The notes under the pieces are model-generated. The model saw only the letters and a list, made by a program, of their open reading frames with translations, was not told the DNA's origin and searched no databases. A stretch of DNA of 64,000 nucleotides, taken from positions 124,001 through 188,000 of the forward strand of contig NZ_WKRD01000006.1 of the NCBI RefSeq assembly GCF_009680455.1, given 5' to 3'. The DNA is from Lachnospira eligens (GTDB lineage: Bacteria; Bacillota; Clostridia; Lachnospirales; Lachnospiraceae). The stretch's first letter is position 1. The number at the start of each line of letters is the position of its first letter. Of this stretch, positions 8,288-17,836 are shown in pieces. The position numbers were made by a program, and so were the translations under genes.

Positions 8288-9658
8288 ATGTATAACGACA
8301 ATAATGAGAATGAGTCACAGTACCGTTACAGTGGCAGTGATATACCATATAACAATACTAATAATAGCAGTACAGCCAATAATAACACAGCATTTTCAAG
8401 TGCACCTTATGAAGCTAAGAAGCACAAGAAACACAAAGGCGGATTTGCAAAGAAAGCAGCATGCTTTGTTCTTTCAGCAGTACTTTTTGGCGCAATAGCC
8501 GGTTCGGTTATGTTTGGTGTTAATTATGCAGGCGGAAAGATTGCTGGCAGTAATAAGTCTGATGCTACAGGTGTTAATATACCAACAGTAAGTAATAATA
8601 TTTCTAATGTTGCTAAGACAGATTCTTCGCTTACAGAAGATACTAATCTTTCAGCATCAGGTAAGATGGATGTAGAGGCGGTTGCTACAGCAGCCCTTCC
8701 TGCAATGGTTCAGCTCAATGGTACAACAACAGTTAAAAATTCAAGTTATTTTGGATATGGACAGAGCTATGAAGCAACATCAAGTGGTACGGGTATTATT
8801 GTAGGCAAGAGTGATACTGAATTACTTATTGTAACTAATGCACATGTTGTTGATAATATTGATAATCTTAAATGTGTATTCTCTGATGGCACAAGTGCAA
8901 GCTGTTCTGTTAAGGGTTCTAAGTCAGATCAGGATATTGCGGTAGCCGCAGTATCATTAAGTGATATTTCATCTGATACAGCGTCTAATATTGCAATTGC
9001 AGAACTTGAAGATTCATCAGATATTAAAGTTGGACAGCAGGTTGTTGCCATTGGTAATGCATTAGGTGAAGGCCAGTCAGTTACAACTGGTATAATTAGT
9101 GCAAAGGACCGTTCAATTACAGTCAACAATGTAACATTTACAGGACTTCTTATGACAGATGCAGCGATTAACTCTGGTAACAGTGGTGGAGCTCTTCTTA
9201 ATTCAGAAGGAAAGGTTATCGCTATTAACTTTGCAAAAACAAGCAGTGATGGTGTAGAAGGTATGGCTTATTCAATTCCTGTCTCTAATGTTAAGGATAT
9301 TATCGATTCATTAATGACTAAGCAGACAAGAAACAAGGTTTCATCAGATAAGGCAGCATACCTTGGAATTGCAGCAGTAGATATTACAAGTAATTATGCA
9401 TCATATTATGGATATCCTGTAGGTATTCTTATAAGAACTGTAGCTGATGATTCAGCAGCAGACAAGGCAGGATTAGAGACATATGACATAATTGTCGGAT
9501 TTGATGACCAGACAGTTACTACTTGGTCAGGACTTACTAACATGCTTCAGTATTATGAGGCAGGTGAAAAAGTAACTATAGATTATTATCATATGGAAGG
9601 AAGCGAGTATGTTCTTAAGAGCACGGAGGTAACGCTTGGTTCTAAGAAGGCATCTTAA
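8288..9658 (+). CDS. HtrA-like trypsin-type serine protease with PDZ domain
   Basis: 456 residues. ATG 8288 is preferred over ATG 8282, because AAAGGAGAG (8272-8280) is then seven bases away. An Asn/Ser-rich cytoplasmic N-terminus and a basic stretch precede one membrane helix (about 55-80). The S1C protease domain has His186 (VTNAHVV), Asp216 (DQDIAVA) and nucleophile Ser299 (NSGNSGGAL). One C-terminal PDZ domain follows (about 355-440; GLETYDIIVGFDDQ). HtrA/DegP proteins degrade misfolded envelope proteins outside the membrane. It lies 23 bases upstream of clpX. Confidence 0.95.
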   Translation: MYNDNNENESQYRYSGSDIPYNNTNNSSTANNNTAFSSAPYEAKKHKKHKGGFAKKAACFVLSAVLFGAIAGSVMFGVNYAGGKIAGSNKSDATGVNIPTVSNNISNVAKTDSSLTEDTNLSASGKMDVEAVATAALPAMVQLNGTTTVKNSSYFGYGQSYEATSSGTGIIVGKSDTELLIVTNAHVVDNIDNLKCVFSDGTSASCSVKGSKSDQDIAVAAVSLSDISSDTASNIAIAELEDSSDIKVGQQVVAIGNALGEGQSVTTGIISAKDRSITVNNVTFTGLLMTDAAINSGNSGGALLNSEGKVIAINFAKTSSDGVEGMAYSIPVSNVKDIIDSLMTKQTRNKVSSDKAAYLGIAAVDITSNYASYYGYPVGILIRTVADDSAADKAGLETYDIIVGFDDQTVTTWSGLTNMLQYYEAGEKVTIDYYHMEGSEYVLKSTEVTLGSKKAS

Positions 9659-9681
9659 GGATATATTCCAAGTATATATTT

Positions 9682-11088
9682 ATGGATAATACCAATGAGA
9701 ATATGACAGAAGATAAGGATATTAATAAGAATAACAATGGGAATTCCGATGATTATGAGAAGATATGTTTTGTGTGCAGAAGACCAGAATCAAGAGCTGG
9801 TAAGATGATTGTTATGCCTAACAATATATACATCTGTCAGGATTGTATGCAAAGAACATTCGATTCAATTAACAGCAGCGGAATTAATTATGAAGATATG
9901 ATGAAGATGTCAAACATGCCTGGAATGGGCATGTTTGGCAATTTTGGCGCTATGGATTCAGACCCGGTTCCAGAAAAGCAGAAGCTTAAGAAAAAGAAAG
10001 AGAATAAGAAGGAGTTACCAGCGCTTGACGTTTCTAAGCTGCCTGCACCACATGAGATTAAGAGAAAGTTAGATGAGTATGTTATAGGTCAGGACTATGC
10101 TAAGAAGGTAATGTCGGTGGCTGTATATAATCATTATAAAAGAGTTTCAGCAGATGCTAAGATTCTGGGTGACGTTGAGATTGAGAAGTCTAATATGCTT
10201 ATGATTGGACCTACAGGAAGTGGTAAGACATATCTTGTTAAGACGCTTGCAAGGATATTACAGGTGCCACTTGCTATTACAGATGCAACAACACTTACAG
10301 AGGCAGGATATATCGGAGATGATATAGAGTCAGTTGTTTCTAAGCTTTTACTGGCAGCAGACAATGATGTAGAGAAAGCTGAACATGGAATTATATTTAT
10401 TGATGAGATAGACAAGATTGCCAAGAAGAAAGAGACCAGAAGCAGAGATGTAAGTGGTGAGTCTGTACAGCAGGGAATGTTAAAGCTGTTAGAAGGCAGT
10501 GAGATTGAAGTTCCTGTTGGTGCGACAAGTAAGAATGCAATGGTTCCACAGGTAACTGTTAACACGAAGGATATTCTGTTTATATGTGGTGGTGCATTTC
10601 CGGATCTTGAGGATATTATCAAGACAAGGCTTAATAAGTCATCCTCAATTGGATTTAATGCTGACCTTAAAGATAAATATGATGATGAGAAGAACATCAT
10701 GTCTTATGTGACGGTTGATGATCTTAGAGAATACGGAATGATTCCAGAATTTTTAGGAAGACTGCCTATCATATATTCACTTGACAGACTGGATGAGGAT
10801 ATGCTTGTCAATATTCTGAAAGAGCCTAAGAATGCAATTCTTAAGCAGTATCAGAAGCTGTTAGAGCTTGATGAGGTGAAGCTTGAGTTTACAGATGATG
10901 CATTAAGAAGCATAGCAAGAAAGGCAATGGAAAAAGATACAGGTGCAAGAGCACTCCGTTCTATTATTGAGGATTTTATGCTTGATATAATGTATGAGAT
11001 ACCGAAAGACAGCAATATAGGTTCAGTTACAATTACAGAAGATGTTGTTGAAAAGAAAGGTGCTCCGGTAATAACTATGAGAGCATAA
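9682..11088 (+). CDS. clpX: ATP-dependent protease ATPase subunit ClpX
   Basis: 468 residues. The N-terminal zinc-binding domain has Cys29/Cys32/Cys52/Cys55. The AAA+ module has Walker A GPTGSGKT (from 176), Walker B IIFIDEID, a GYIGDD pore loop, and an SSIGF sequence resembling the IGF loop that docks on ClpP. ClpX unfolds tagged substrates and feeds them to ClpP. It is longer than usual (about 410-430) because of a charged, Met/Gly-rich linker (about 65-120) between zinc finger and ATPase. The usual tig-clpP partners are absent here, and the preceding gene is htrA. The ribosome site is weak (AAGGA at the htrA stop, about 20 bases away), so the start is less certain. Confidence 0.94.
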   Translation: MDNTNENMTEDKDINKNNNGNSDDYEKICFVCRRPESRAGKMIVMPNNIYICQDCMQRTFDSINSSGINYEDMMKMSNMPGMGMFGNFGAMDSDPVPEKQKLKKKKENKKELPALDVSKLPAPHEIKRKLDEYVIGQDYAKKVMSVAVYNHYKRVSADAKILGDVEIEKSNMLMIGPTGSGKTYLVKTLARILQVPLAITDATTLTEAGYIGDDIESVVSKLLLAADNDVEKAEHGIIFIDEIDKIAKKKETRSRDVSGESVQQGMLKLLEGSEIEVPVGATSKNAMVPQVTVNTKDILFICGGAFPDLEDIIKTRLNKSSSIGFNADLKDKYDDEKNIMSYVTVDDLREYGMIPEFLGRLPIIYSLDRLDEDMLVNILKEPKNAILKQYQKLLELDEVKLEFTDDALRSIARKAMEKDTGARALRSIIEDFMLDIMYEIPKDSNIGSVTITEDVVEKKGAPVITMRA

Positions 11089-11166
11089 TAGTTATAGCAG
11101 AATAATACAATACATTTCTGAATACATATAGCATGTACAGTGATTGCTTTATGTTAAGGAGATGTT

Positions 11167-12882
11167 ATGGCATGTGATTTTGATATAACCAAAGAGAATA
11201 TATATGATTACATAATAGAAGATACCCCAGGGGCTGATGAAGCTATTAAGGCATTGTCAGGGATATGTTCGCAGAGAGCTGATTCGCAATGGATTATAGC
11301 TCATGGAGAACTGCCTGATAACCGCCAGCTTAATATAAGCTCTCTGGGGTATTTTACTATTCCAAAGTTATATGGACTCATGGAAGGCGATGCGGATATA
11401 AGTGCACTTGATGAAATAGGTGCTTTACGTGTACTTGGACAGGATAATCTGCAGGCAGACGGGAGTAATGTTCTCATAGGGTATGTGGATACCGGAATAG
11501 ATTATCTTAATGATGTTTTCAAGGACAGACTTGGAAATACAAGAATTCAGGCTATATGGGATCAGACAGATAGAACAGAGACTGATGTTGCAAATACATA
11601 TGCACATTTTGGCAGAGTATATGAAAAGGATGAAATAGACAGGGCAATAGAGGCTGACAATAACGGAGAAAATCCATATTCTTATGTTGCACAAAGAGAC
11701 ACGTCAGGACATGGAACGCTGATGGCTTCAATATCAGCAGGTTCATATACAGACGGATATGTTGGCGTTGCACCAGGAGCAGAGCTTTTAGTGGTTAAAT
11801 TAAAACAAAGTAAACAGTATCTGAGAGATTTTTTTCTGATAAAGGATGACGTTCCAGCTTTTGAGGAAAGTGATATTATGTTGGCTTTAAGATTTCTTGA
11901 AGATTACGCTATACGACTTGGAAAACCATTGATAATAATATTTGGTCTGGGAAGTGCTAATGGTTCAAGAACAGGCGCATCTCCTCTGGCAGAAATGATG
12001 GAGAATCTTACTAAAAAACCCAATATATCAGTTATAACATGTATGGGCAATGAAGCTAATAATAAATGTCATTATAAAGGGACAGTAATGTCAGCCCTGG
12101 TACCTGATGTTATGGAAATTAATGTTGATGGAACAGGAAAGGGTTTTACGATGGAAATATGGGCGGATAGTCTTGATATATTATCCGTGTCGATTGAATC
12201 ACCGTCAGGGGAATATGTTCCAAGAATACCTGCAAGAATGGGTGCAAGTATGGAGTATACATTTCTTTATGAGGGAAGTACGGTTACGGTAGATTATCAG
12301 ATAACTGAAAATGTTGCTGGAATGGAGGTTATATTCGTAAGACTTAAGACACCAGTTGAGGGTACATGGAAATTCTATATATATAGTCTCACTAATATAA
12401 AAGGAAGTTATAATGCATGGCTTCCATTAAAGCAGTTTTCCGGACAGGATATATATTTTTTAAAATCCGACCCGGATACAACACTTACAGTTCCAGCGGC
12501 AGCTGATGGTGTTATAAGTGTAGGAGCATATAATCATTATACAGGGGCTGCTTATTATGAAAGTGGGCGTGGATATAGCGCTGACGGAAGGATTAAACCT
12601 GATTTTGTTGCACCGGGTGCGGGGGTATATGGAATTGCTCCATCTGGAGGCGTTAAGGTTACTGGAACAAGCTATGCAACGGCTTATGCCGGGGGCTGTG
12701 TTGCACTTTTATATTCATATCAGGTAAATGTAAAGAATAGTCAGATGATTAATCATAACGATATTAAAGCACAGCTTATAAGAGGTGCAGTACGCTCAGA
12801 ATATATGGTATATCCTAACCCTGTAGTTGGTTATGGAAAACTGAATATATATACAACATTTAACATGATGAGAATATCTTAG
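11167..12882 (+). CDS. Csp-like subtilisin-family serine protease (S8)
   Basis: 571 residues, ATG 11167 behind AAGGAG. The subtilase triad is intact: Asp108 (IGYVDTGID), His182 (DTSGHGTL) and Ser502 (GTSYATA), with oxyanion Asn at about 295 (MGNEAN). A beta-rich insertion of about 150 residues separates His and Ser regions, as in clostridial CspA/B/C germination proteases and their many paralogues. There is no signal peptide, and the N-terminal 90 residues look like a short prodomain. Csp proteases activate SleC cortex hydrolase in clostridial spores. Paralogues with unknown roles are common, so a germination function is inferred, not shown. Confidence 0.85.
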   Translation: MACDFDITKENIYDYIIEDTPGADEAIKALSGICSQRADSQWIIAHGELPDNRQLNISSLGYFTIPKLYGLMEGDADISALDEIGALRVLGQDNLQADGSNVLIGYVDTGIDYLNDVFKDRLGNTRIQAIWDQTDRTETDVANTYAHFGRVYEKDEIDRAIEADNNGENPYSYVAQRDTSGHGTLMASISAGSYTDGYVGVAPGAELLVVKLKQSKQYLRDFFLIKDDVPAFEESDIMLALRFLEDYAIRLGKPLIIIFGLGSANGSRTGASPLAEMMENLTKKPNISVITCMGNEANNKCHYKGTVMSALVPDVMEINVDGTGKGFTMEIWADSLDILSVSIESPSGEYVPRIPARMGASMEYTFLYEGSTVTVDYQITENVAGMEVIFVRLKTPVEGTWKFYIYSLTNIKGSYNAWLPLKQFSGQDIYFLKSDPDTTLTVPAAADGVISVGAYNHYTGAAYYESGRGYSADGRIKPDFVAPGAGVYGIAPSGGVKVTGTSYATAYAGGCVALLYSYQVNVKNSQMINHNDIKAQLIRGAVRSEYMVYPNPVVGYGKLNIYTTFNMMRIS

Positions 12883-12946
12883 GTTGAAATCACTGGTGTT
12901 ATATGCTAAATTGTTCATACATGACGAAAAGAGGAGATAGAGAAGT

Positions 12947-13753
12947 ATGAAATATAAGGCATTGGCACTGGATTTGGACGGAACATTAACTAATAGAGAG
13001 AAGAAAGTGCCAGTAGGTAATAAAGAAGCGATTGAGAAAGCGATAGATGCAGGTGTTAAGGTTATTCTTGCATCAGGAAGACCGCTTTTTGGAATAACAC
13101 CAATAGCCAGAGAGCTTGAGCTTGACAAAAAAGGTGGTTATATACTGGCATATAATGGCGGCTGTATAGTTGACTGCAAGACAGGGAAGCAGATGTCTGC
13201 GACAATAATGCCACAGGATTGTATAGCAGATATATGCAGTCTTGCAAGAGCCAACGGTGTGTATGCTCTGACATATGCTGATACGCAGATAGCTGCTGAG
13301 AGTGATTCTGATGAATATGTAAAGAAAGAAGCAATATGCAACAGTACTACAATCAAGAAAGTAGATGATTTGCGCAAATTTGTGGATTATCCTGTAGAGA
13401 AATTTCTGGTTGTAGGAGAGCATGAAAAGCTTCTTCCTGTGCAGAAAGCCTTGTTAGATAAGCATGAGGGAGTAATCAATGCATTTTTTTCAGAGAGCTA
13501 TTTCTTAGAGGTAGTACCTGCGGGAGTTGCAAAGGATGCATCTTTGGATAAGCTGCTCACAATGCTTGATATAACAAGTGAAGAACTCGTTGCATGCGGC
13601 GATGGAATGAATGATATTCCAATGTTAAAGTATGCAGGTCTTGCAGCGGTTATGGAGAATGCATATCCTGAAGTTAAGAAATATGCAGATGTCGATGTAC
13701 CATCTAACGATGACTGTGGTGTGGCATATGTTATAGATAATTATATATTATAA
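12947..13753 (+). CDS. Cof-type HAD-superfamily phosphatase
   Basis: 268 residues, ATG 12947 preceded by GAGGAG. HAD motif I is LDLDGTLT (Asp nucleophile near residue 8), motif II is ASGRP, and motifs III/IV fall around KDASLDKL and GDGMNDIPML. The central C2B cap is typical of the Cof/YidA group, which hydrolyse sugar phosphates and similar small phosphoesters in the cytoplasm. The substrate cannot be assigned. It faces the LCP gene across a shared terminator. Confidence 0.9.
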   Translation: MKYKALALDLDGTLTNREKKVPVGNKEAIEKAIDAGVKVILASGRPLFGITPIARELELDKKGGYILAYNGGCIVDCKTGKQMSATIMPQDCIADICSLARANGVYALTYADTQIAAESDSDEYVKKEAICNSTTIKKVDDLRKFVDYPVEKFLVVGEHEKLLPVQKALLDKHEGVINAFFSESYFLEVVPAGVAKDASLDKLLTMLDITSEELVACGDGMNDIPMLKYAGLAAVMENAYPEVKKYADVDVPSNDDCGVAYVIDNYIL

Positions 13754-13769
13754 TAATGGATTATAAAAA

Positions 13770-13812
13770 ATATACCCCCGGCGGTTTTATTGGCTGCCGG
13801 GGGTATGTTTTA
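13770..13812. terminator. Bidirectional terminator between HAD and LCP genes
   Basis: Perfect 11 bp stem ATACCCCCGGC (13772-13782) and GCCGGGGGTAT (13796-13806), with T-rich tails on both strands. It serves the convergent genes on either side. Confidence 0.92.
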
Positions 13813-13816
13813 TTGA

Positions 13817-15427
13817 TTAATTAGAATTGTTATTGAGACTGTCAACATATTCATCTACATCGAATACATCACCATTCTGAATCTTACTCATAAGCTGGAT
13901 AGCTGTATTAATACTGTCTGCGTAAGGATATACAACAGAAGCACCTCTAAGGCCGGTTATCTCAAGATAAGCAGGACCCTGTCCAGCAGGTGGCTGAGTT
14001 GATCCTTCAATACTGTATGTCTGTATGTTCCATGCTGTACTGTCGCTTAACTGAAGCTTAACAAGATCAGATATTGTGCTTGTTGGAATATTAGTAAGGA
14101 ACATATCACTAACAGCATCAAGTACGGCTGAATACTTGGTAAGTATTGCAGGTGAAGTAGCTTTCTGTAAGATACCCTTGATGGCGGCTGTCTGGTTACG
14201 TCCACGCTGGAAGTCTCCGGCAGCAAATGCATGTCTTTCTCTTGAGAATGCAACTGCCATCTCACCATCACATTCATTAGGTCCCTTGACGAAATGATAT
14301 GGAATAGGAGAAGCATCTTCGCCACAAGTAAATTCTACTTCTGAGTCAATTGTGATTCCACCAAGTGCATCTACAACAGAGACGCAGCCTGTGAAATTAA
14401 TCTTTACATAATAATCAATGTCAATGCCATACAGATTCTGGAGAGTGTCAATAGAAGCTTCTACACCGTAGTTTCCAGCATGTGTAAGTTTATCATAACC
14501 TTTTCTTCCATCAGGTCCGGTAATCTTAATGTAAGAATCTCTTGGTGTTGTAACTAGGAGAATCTGCTTTGTTTCAGGATTAATAACGGCAACTATATTA
14601 ACATCACTAAGTGCATTATTAGAGAGTGCTGAATCGGCACCATCTTCACTTGAGATACCGGAAACATATATTATAAATGGTTCTTTCTTTACGTTAACGT
14701 TGGATTTCTGGACAGTAACAAGCTTCTTATATTCGTATTGCTTAATAATCTTAACCTTGGTATCAAAGTCTTCATACTGTGAGGCAACAACCTTAAGCAT
14801 GGAATCATTCATAACAATTGCCTGAATCTCTGTATTATCATAAAAGGCAGTTACAAGATCATCCCATGATTTGTATTCTGCAAGTTCCAGGCTGCTCTTG
14901 TTAAGCTCTGATTTAACAGAATCAAATGCTGTCTTGACATTAGCGTTGCTTGCAGTTGAATTATAAGCAAACTTGTAATTGGCAAGATCATTTAAAGAGG
15001 AAGCCTTGTCATCTGCCAGTACAACTACATCAACGATGTCAGTGTTAATCTCAGGAAGATTAAGTTTATTAAGGACAGAATCAAGCTTAGATGATACAAG
15101 GTATATAAAAACAATCACTCCTGACATAAGTACTGCAAGAATCTTACCTATAATATGAGCCTTCGTAAACTGCGATGTGAAATCATACAGGAATATCAGC
15201 AGTAAAAATGCGTTGACCGCAATTAAATACTTCAATGGAAGAATATCTAACTTAAATATATTAAATAAAAGTAATCCCGATACAATAAGCTGTATCAGAA
15301 CTAATATAAGACCAATAAGTGTACCCCAGCCACGCCTTTTTCTTTTTCGTTCTTTCTTAGAAAGCTCTTCTTTATTCTTAAATAAATATTTCATATCGTC
15401 TTTACTTCTTGTAAAAAAATTAGACAT
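13817..15427 (-). CDS. LytR-CpsA-Psr (LCP) family cell-wall glycopolymer ligase
   Basis: 536 residues on the minus strand, ATG behind AAGGAG. A basic cytoplasmic N-terminus (SKKERKRKRRGW) leads to about three hydrophobic segments (about 33-115), then an extracellular region. The LCP domain lies at about 265-480, with the hallmark residues LLVTTPRDSYI, THAGNYG (near 330) and AFSRERH. LCP enzymes transfer teichoic acid or capsule-type polymers from lipid carriers to peptidoglycan. The extra domain before the LCP core (about 120-260) is common in clostridial members. No cell-wall polymer genes adjoin it. Confidence 0.92.
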   Translation of the reverse strand: MSNFFTRSKDDMKYLFKNKEELSKKERKRKRRGWGTLIGLILVLIQLIVSGLLLFNIFKLDILPLKYLIAVNAFLLLIFLYDFTSQFTKAHIIGKILAVLMSGVIVFIYLVSSKLDSVLNKLNLPEINTDIVDVVVLADDKASSLNDLANYKFAYNSTASNANVKTAFDSVKSELNKSSLELAEYKSWDDLVTAFYDNTEIQAIVMNDSMLKVVASQYEDFDTKVKIIKQYEYKKLVTVQKSNVNVKKEPFIIYVSGISSEDGADSALSNNALSDVNIVAVINPETKQILLVTTPRDSYIKITGPDGRKGYDKLTHAGNYGVEASIDTLQNLYGIDIDYYVKINFTGCVSVVDALGGITIDSEVEFTCGEDASPIPYHFVKGPNECDGEMAVAFSRERHAFAAGDFQRGRNQTAAIKGILQKATSPAILTKYSAVLDAVSDMFLTNIPTSTISDLVKLQLSDSTAWNIQTYSIEGSTQPPAGQGPAYLEITGLRGASVVYPYADSINTAIQLMSKIQNGDVFDVDEYVDSLNNNSN

Positions 15428-15609
15428 AATTCACTCCTTAATTACAATTAGGATAATAAAAAAATAACGAATACATTCTACCATGATTTTATCAAAAAGT
15501 AAAACTTAATTATCTTAAGCAAGAAAAACAACATACCTTAGATATAGGCTTATTTTAATTAATATTATTACAAATAACTTAAAGTTAATAGGTAAACGCT
15601 ATAAAAAAC

Positions 15610-15638
15610 TTGCGGAAATTAACCAGAACAGATATAAT
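15610..15638 (+). promoter_or_regulatory. Sigma-A-type promoter for gdhA
   Basis: TTGCGG (15610-15615), 17 bases, TATAAT (15633-15638). It implies a leader of about 60 bases. The A/T-rich bases between the LCP start (15428) and this promoter show no gene; they hold the upstream region of two divergent units. Confidence 0.7.
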
Positions 15639-15662
15639 AACGCTAGAATTGATGTGCAGTAA

Positions 15663-17063
<1,401 letters not shown>

Positions 17064-17109
17064 TTACAGGCTTTAATGTAATAATTGTCTTATAATATGA
17101 TTTAATTGT

Positions 17110-17147
17110 AAGGTTCTGCAGACAATATGTCTGTAGAACCTTTTTTT
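17110..17147 (+). terminator. Intrinsic terminator after gdhA
   Basis: A 15 bp stem (17110-17124 with 17128-17142), loop ATA and a run of seven T. Strong Rho-independent terminator. Confidence 0.95.
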
Positions 17148-17212
17148 ACTTGGCAGATTGCGAAAAATGATTTATATTATATGATTGTAGAAGTATAAAA
17201 ATGGAGGTCTGT

Positions 17213-17788
17213 ATGAGAAAGAATATAGCAAGAGTATTGCTGTACGCAGCATGTGCGGTACTTGTTGTTTTTTACATATTAGTATTATGGTGGGGAAAGA
17301 ATCCTAAAGTTGGAACAGAATACCGAATGTACTATCTGACACATGAGCTTACAGACTGGCCGGGTTATGGTAATCTGAAATATACATTTGGAACGAAAGA
17401 GATATGTACAGAACATAAAGACCGTAATGGTAAAGAACAAAGCAATGTCTGCAGTCGTAAAGGTCAGGGCTGGCAGAAAACAAAGAGATATGAAGGAACG
17501 AAGAATACAGACAAAGATTCATATATATACTATATTCCGGATGAATCATCTGATAATATATATCTTGTATGTGATATTACGGAATATGATACAACAGCCG
17601 TTGGTGATAAAGGAATTGAAGTATATGTGAATGATAAGCTGATTGGAAATATAGACAGCAAGGGAACAACGAAGCTAAAGATAGGATATGTCAGCGGTGA
17701 TGAGCTTCTTACAGTGAAGTTTCATGCTGACAATGCAGAATATACTCTTTACAGTATAAGCCTTGATAAAGGTCAGGCGGAAACTTAA
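17213..17788 (+). CDS. Single-pass membrane protein with extracytoplasmic beta domain
   Basis: 191 residues from ATG 17213, which follows GGAGGT at 17204-17209; the in-frame ATG at 17201 lies before that site and is unlikely. One N-terminal membrane helix (about 5-25) is followed by a polar, beta-rich extracellular part with two Cys (EICTEH, SNVCSRK). The second half (DNIYLVCDITEYDTTAVGDKGIEVYVNDKLIG) resembles a small carbohydrate-binding or jelly-roll fold, but I cannot name a family. It lies 48 bases before the YfhO-like gene and is probably cotranscribed with it. Confidence 0.65.
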   Translation: MRKNIARVLLYAACAVLVVFYILVLWWGKNPKVGTEYRMYYLTHELTDWPGYGNLKYTFGTKEICTEHKDRNGKEQSNVCSRKGQGWQKTKRYEGTKNTDKDSYIYYIPDESSDNIYLVCDITEYDTTAVGDKGIEVYVNDKLIGNIDSKGTTKLKIGYVSGDELLTVKFHADNAEYTLYSISLDKGQAET

Positions 17789-17836
17789 ATCCAAAGATGA
17801 CAGAATATGTGTAAATGTATAGAAAGGTAGAATTAT

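Noticed and set aside
10134..10700. 188-codon frame antisense to clpX
   Set aside because: Serine-rich shadow frame opposite a complete ClpX; no start signals.
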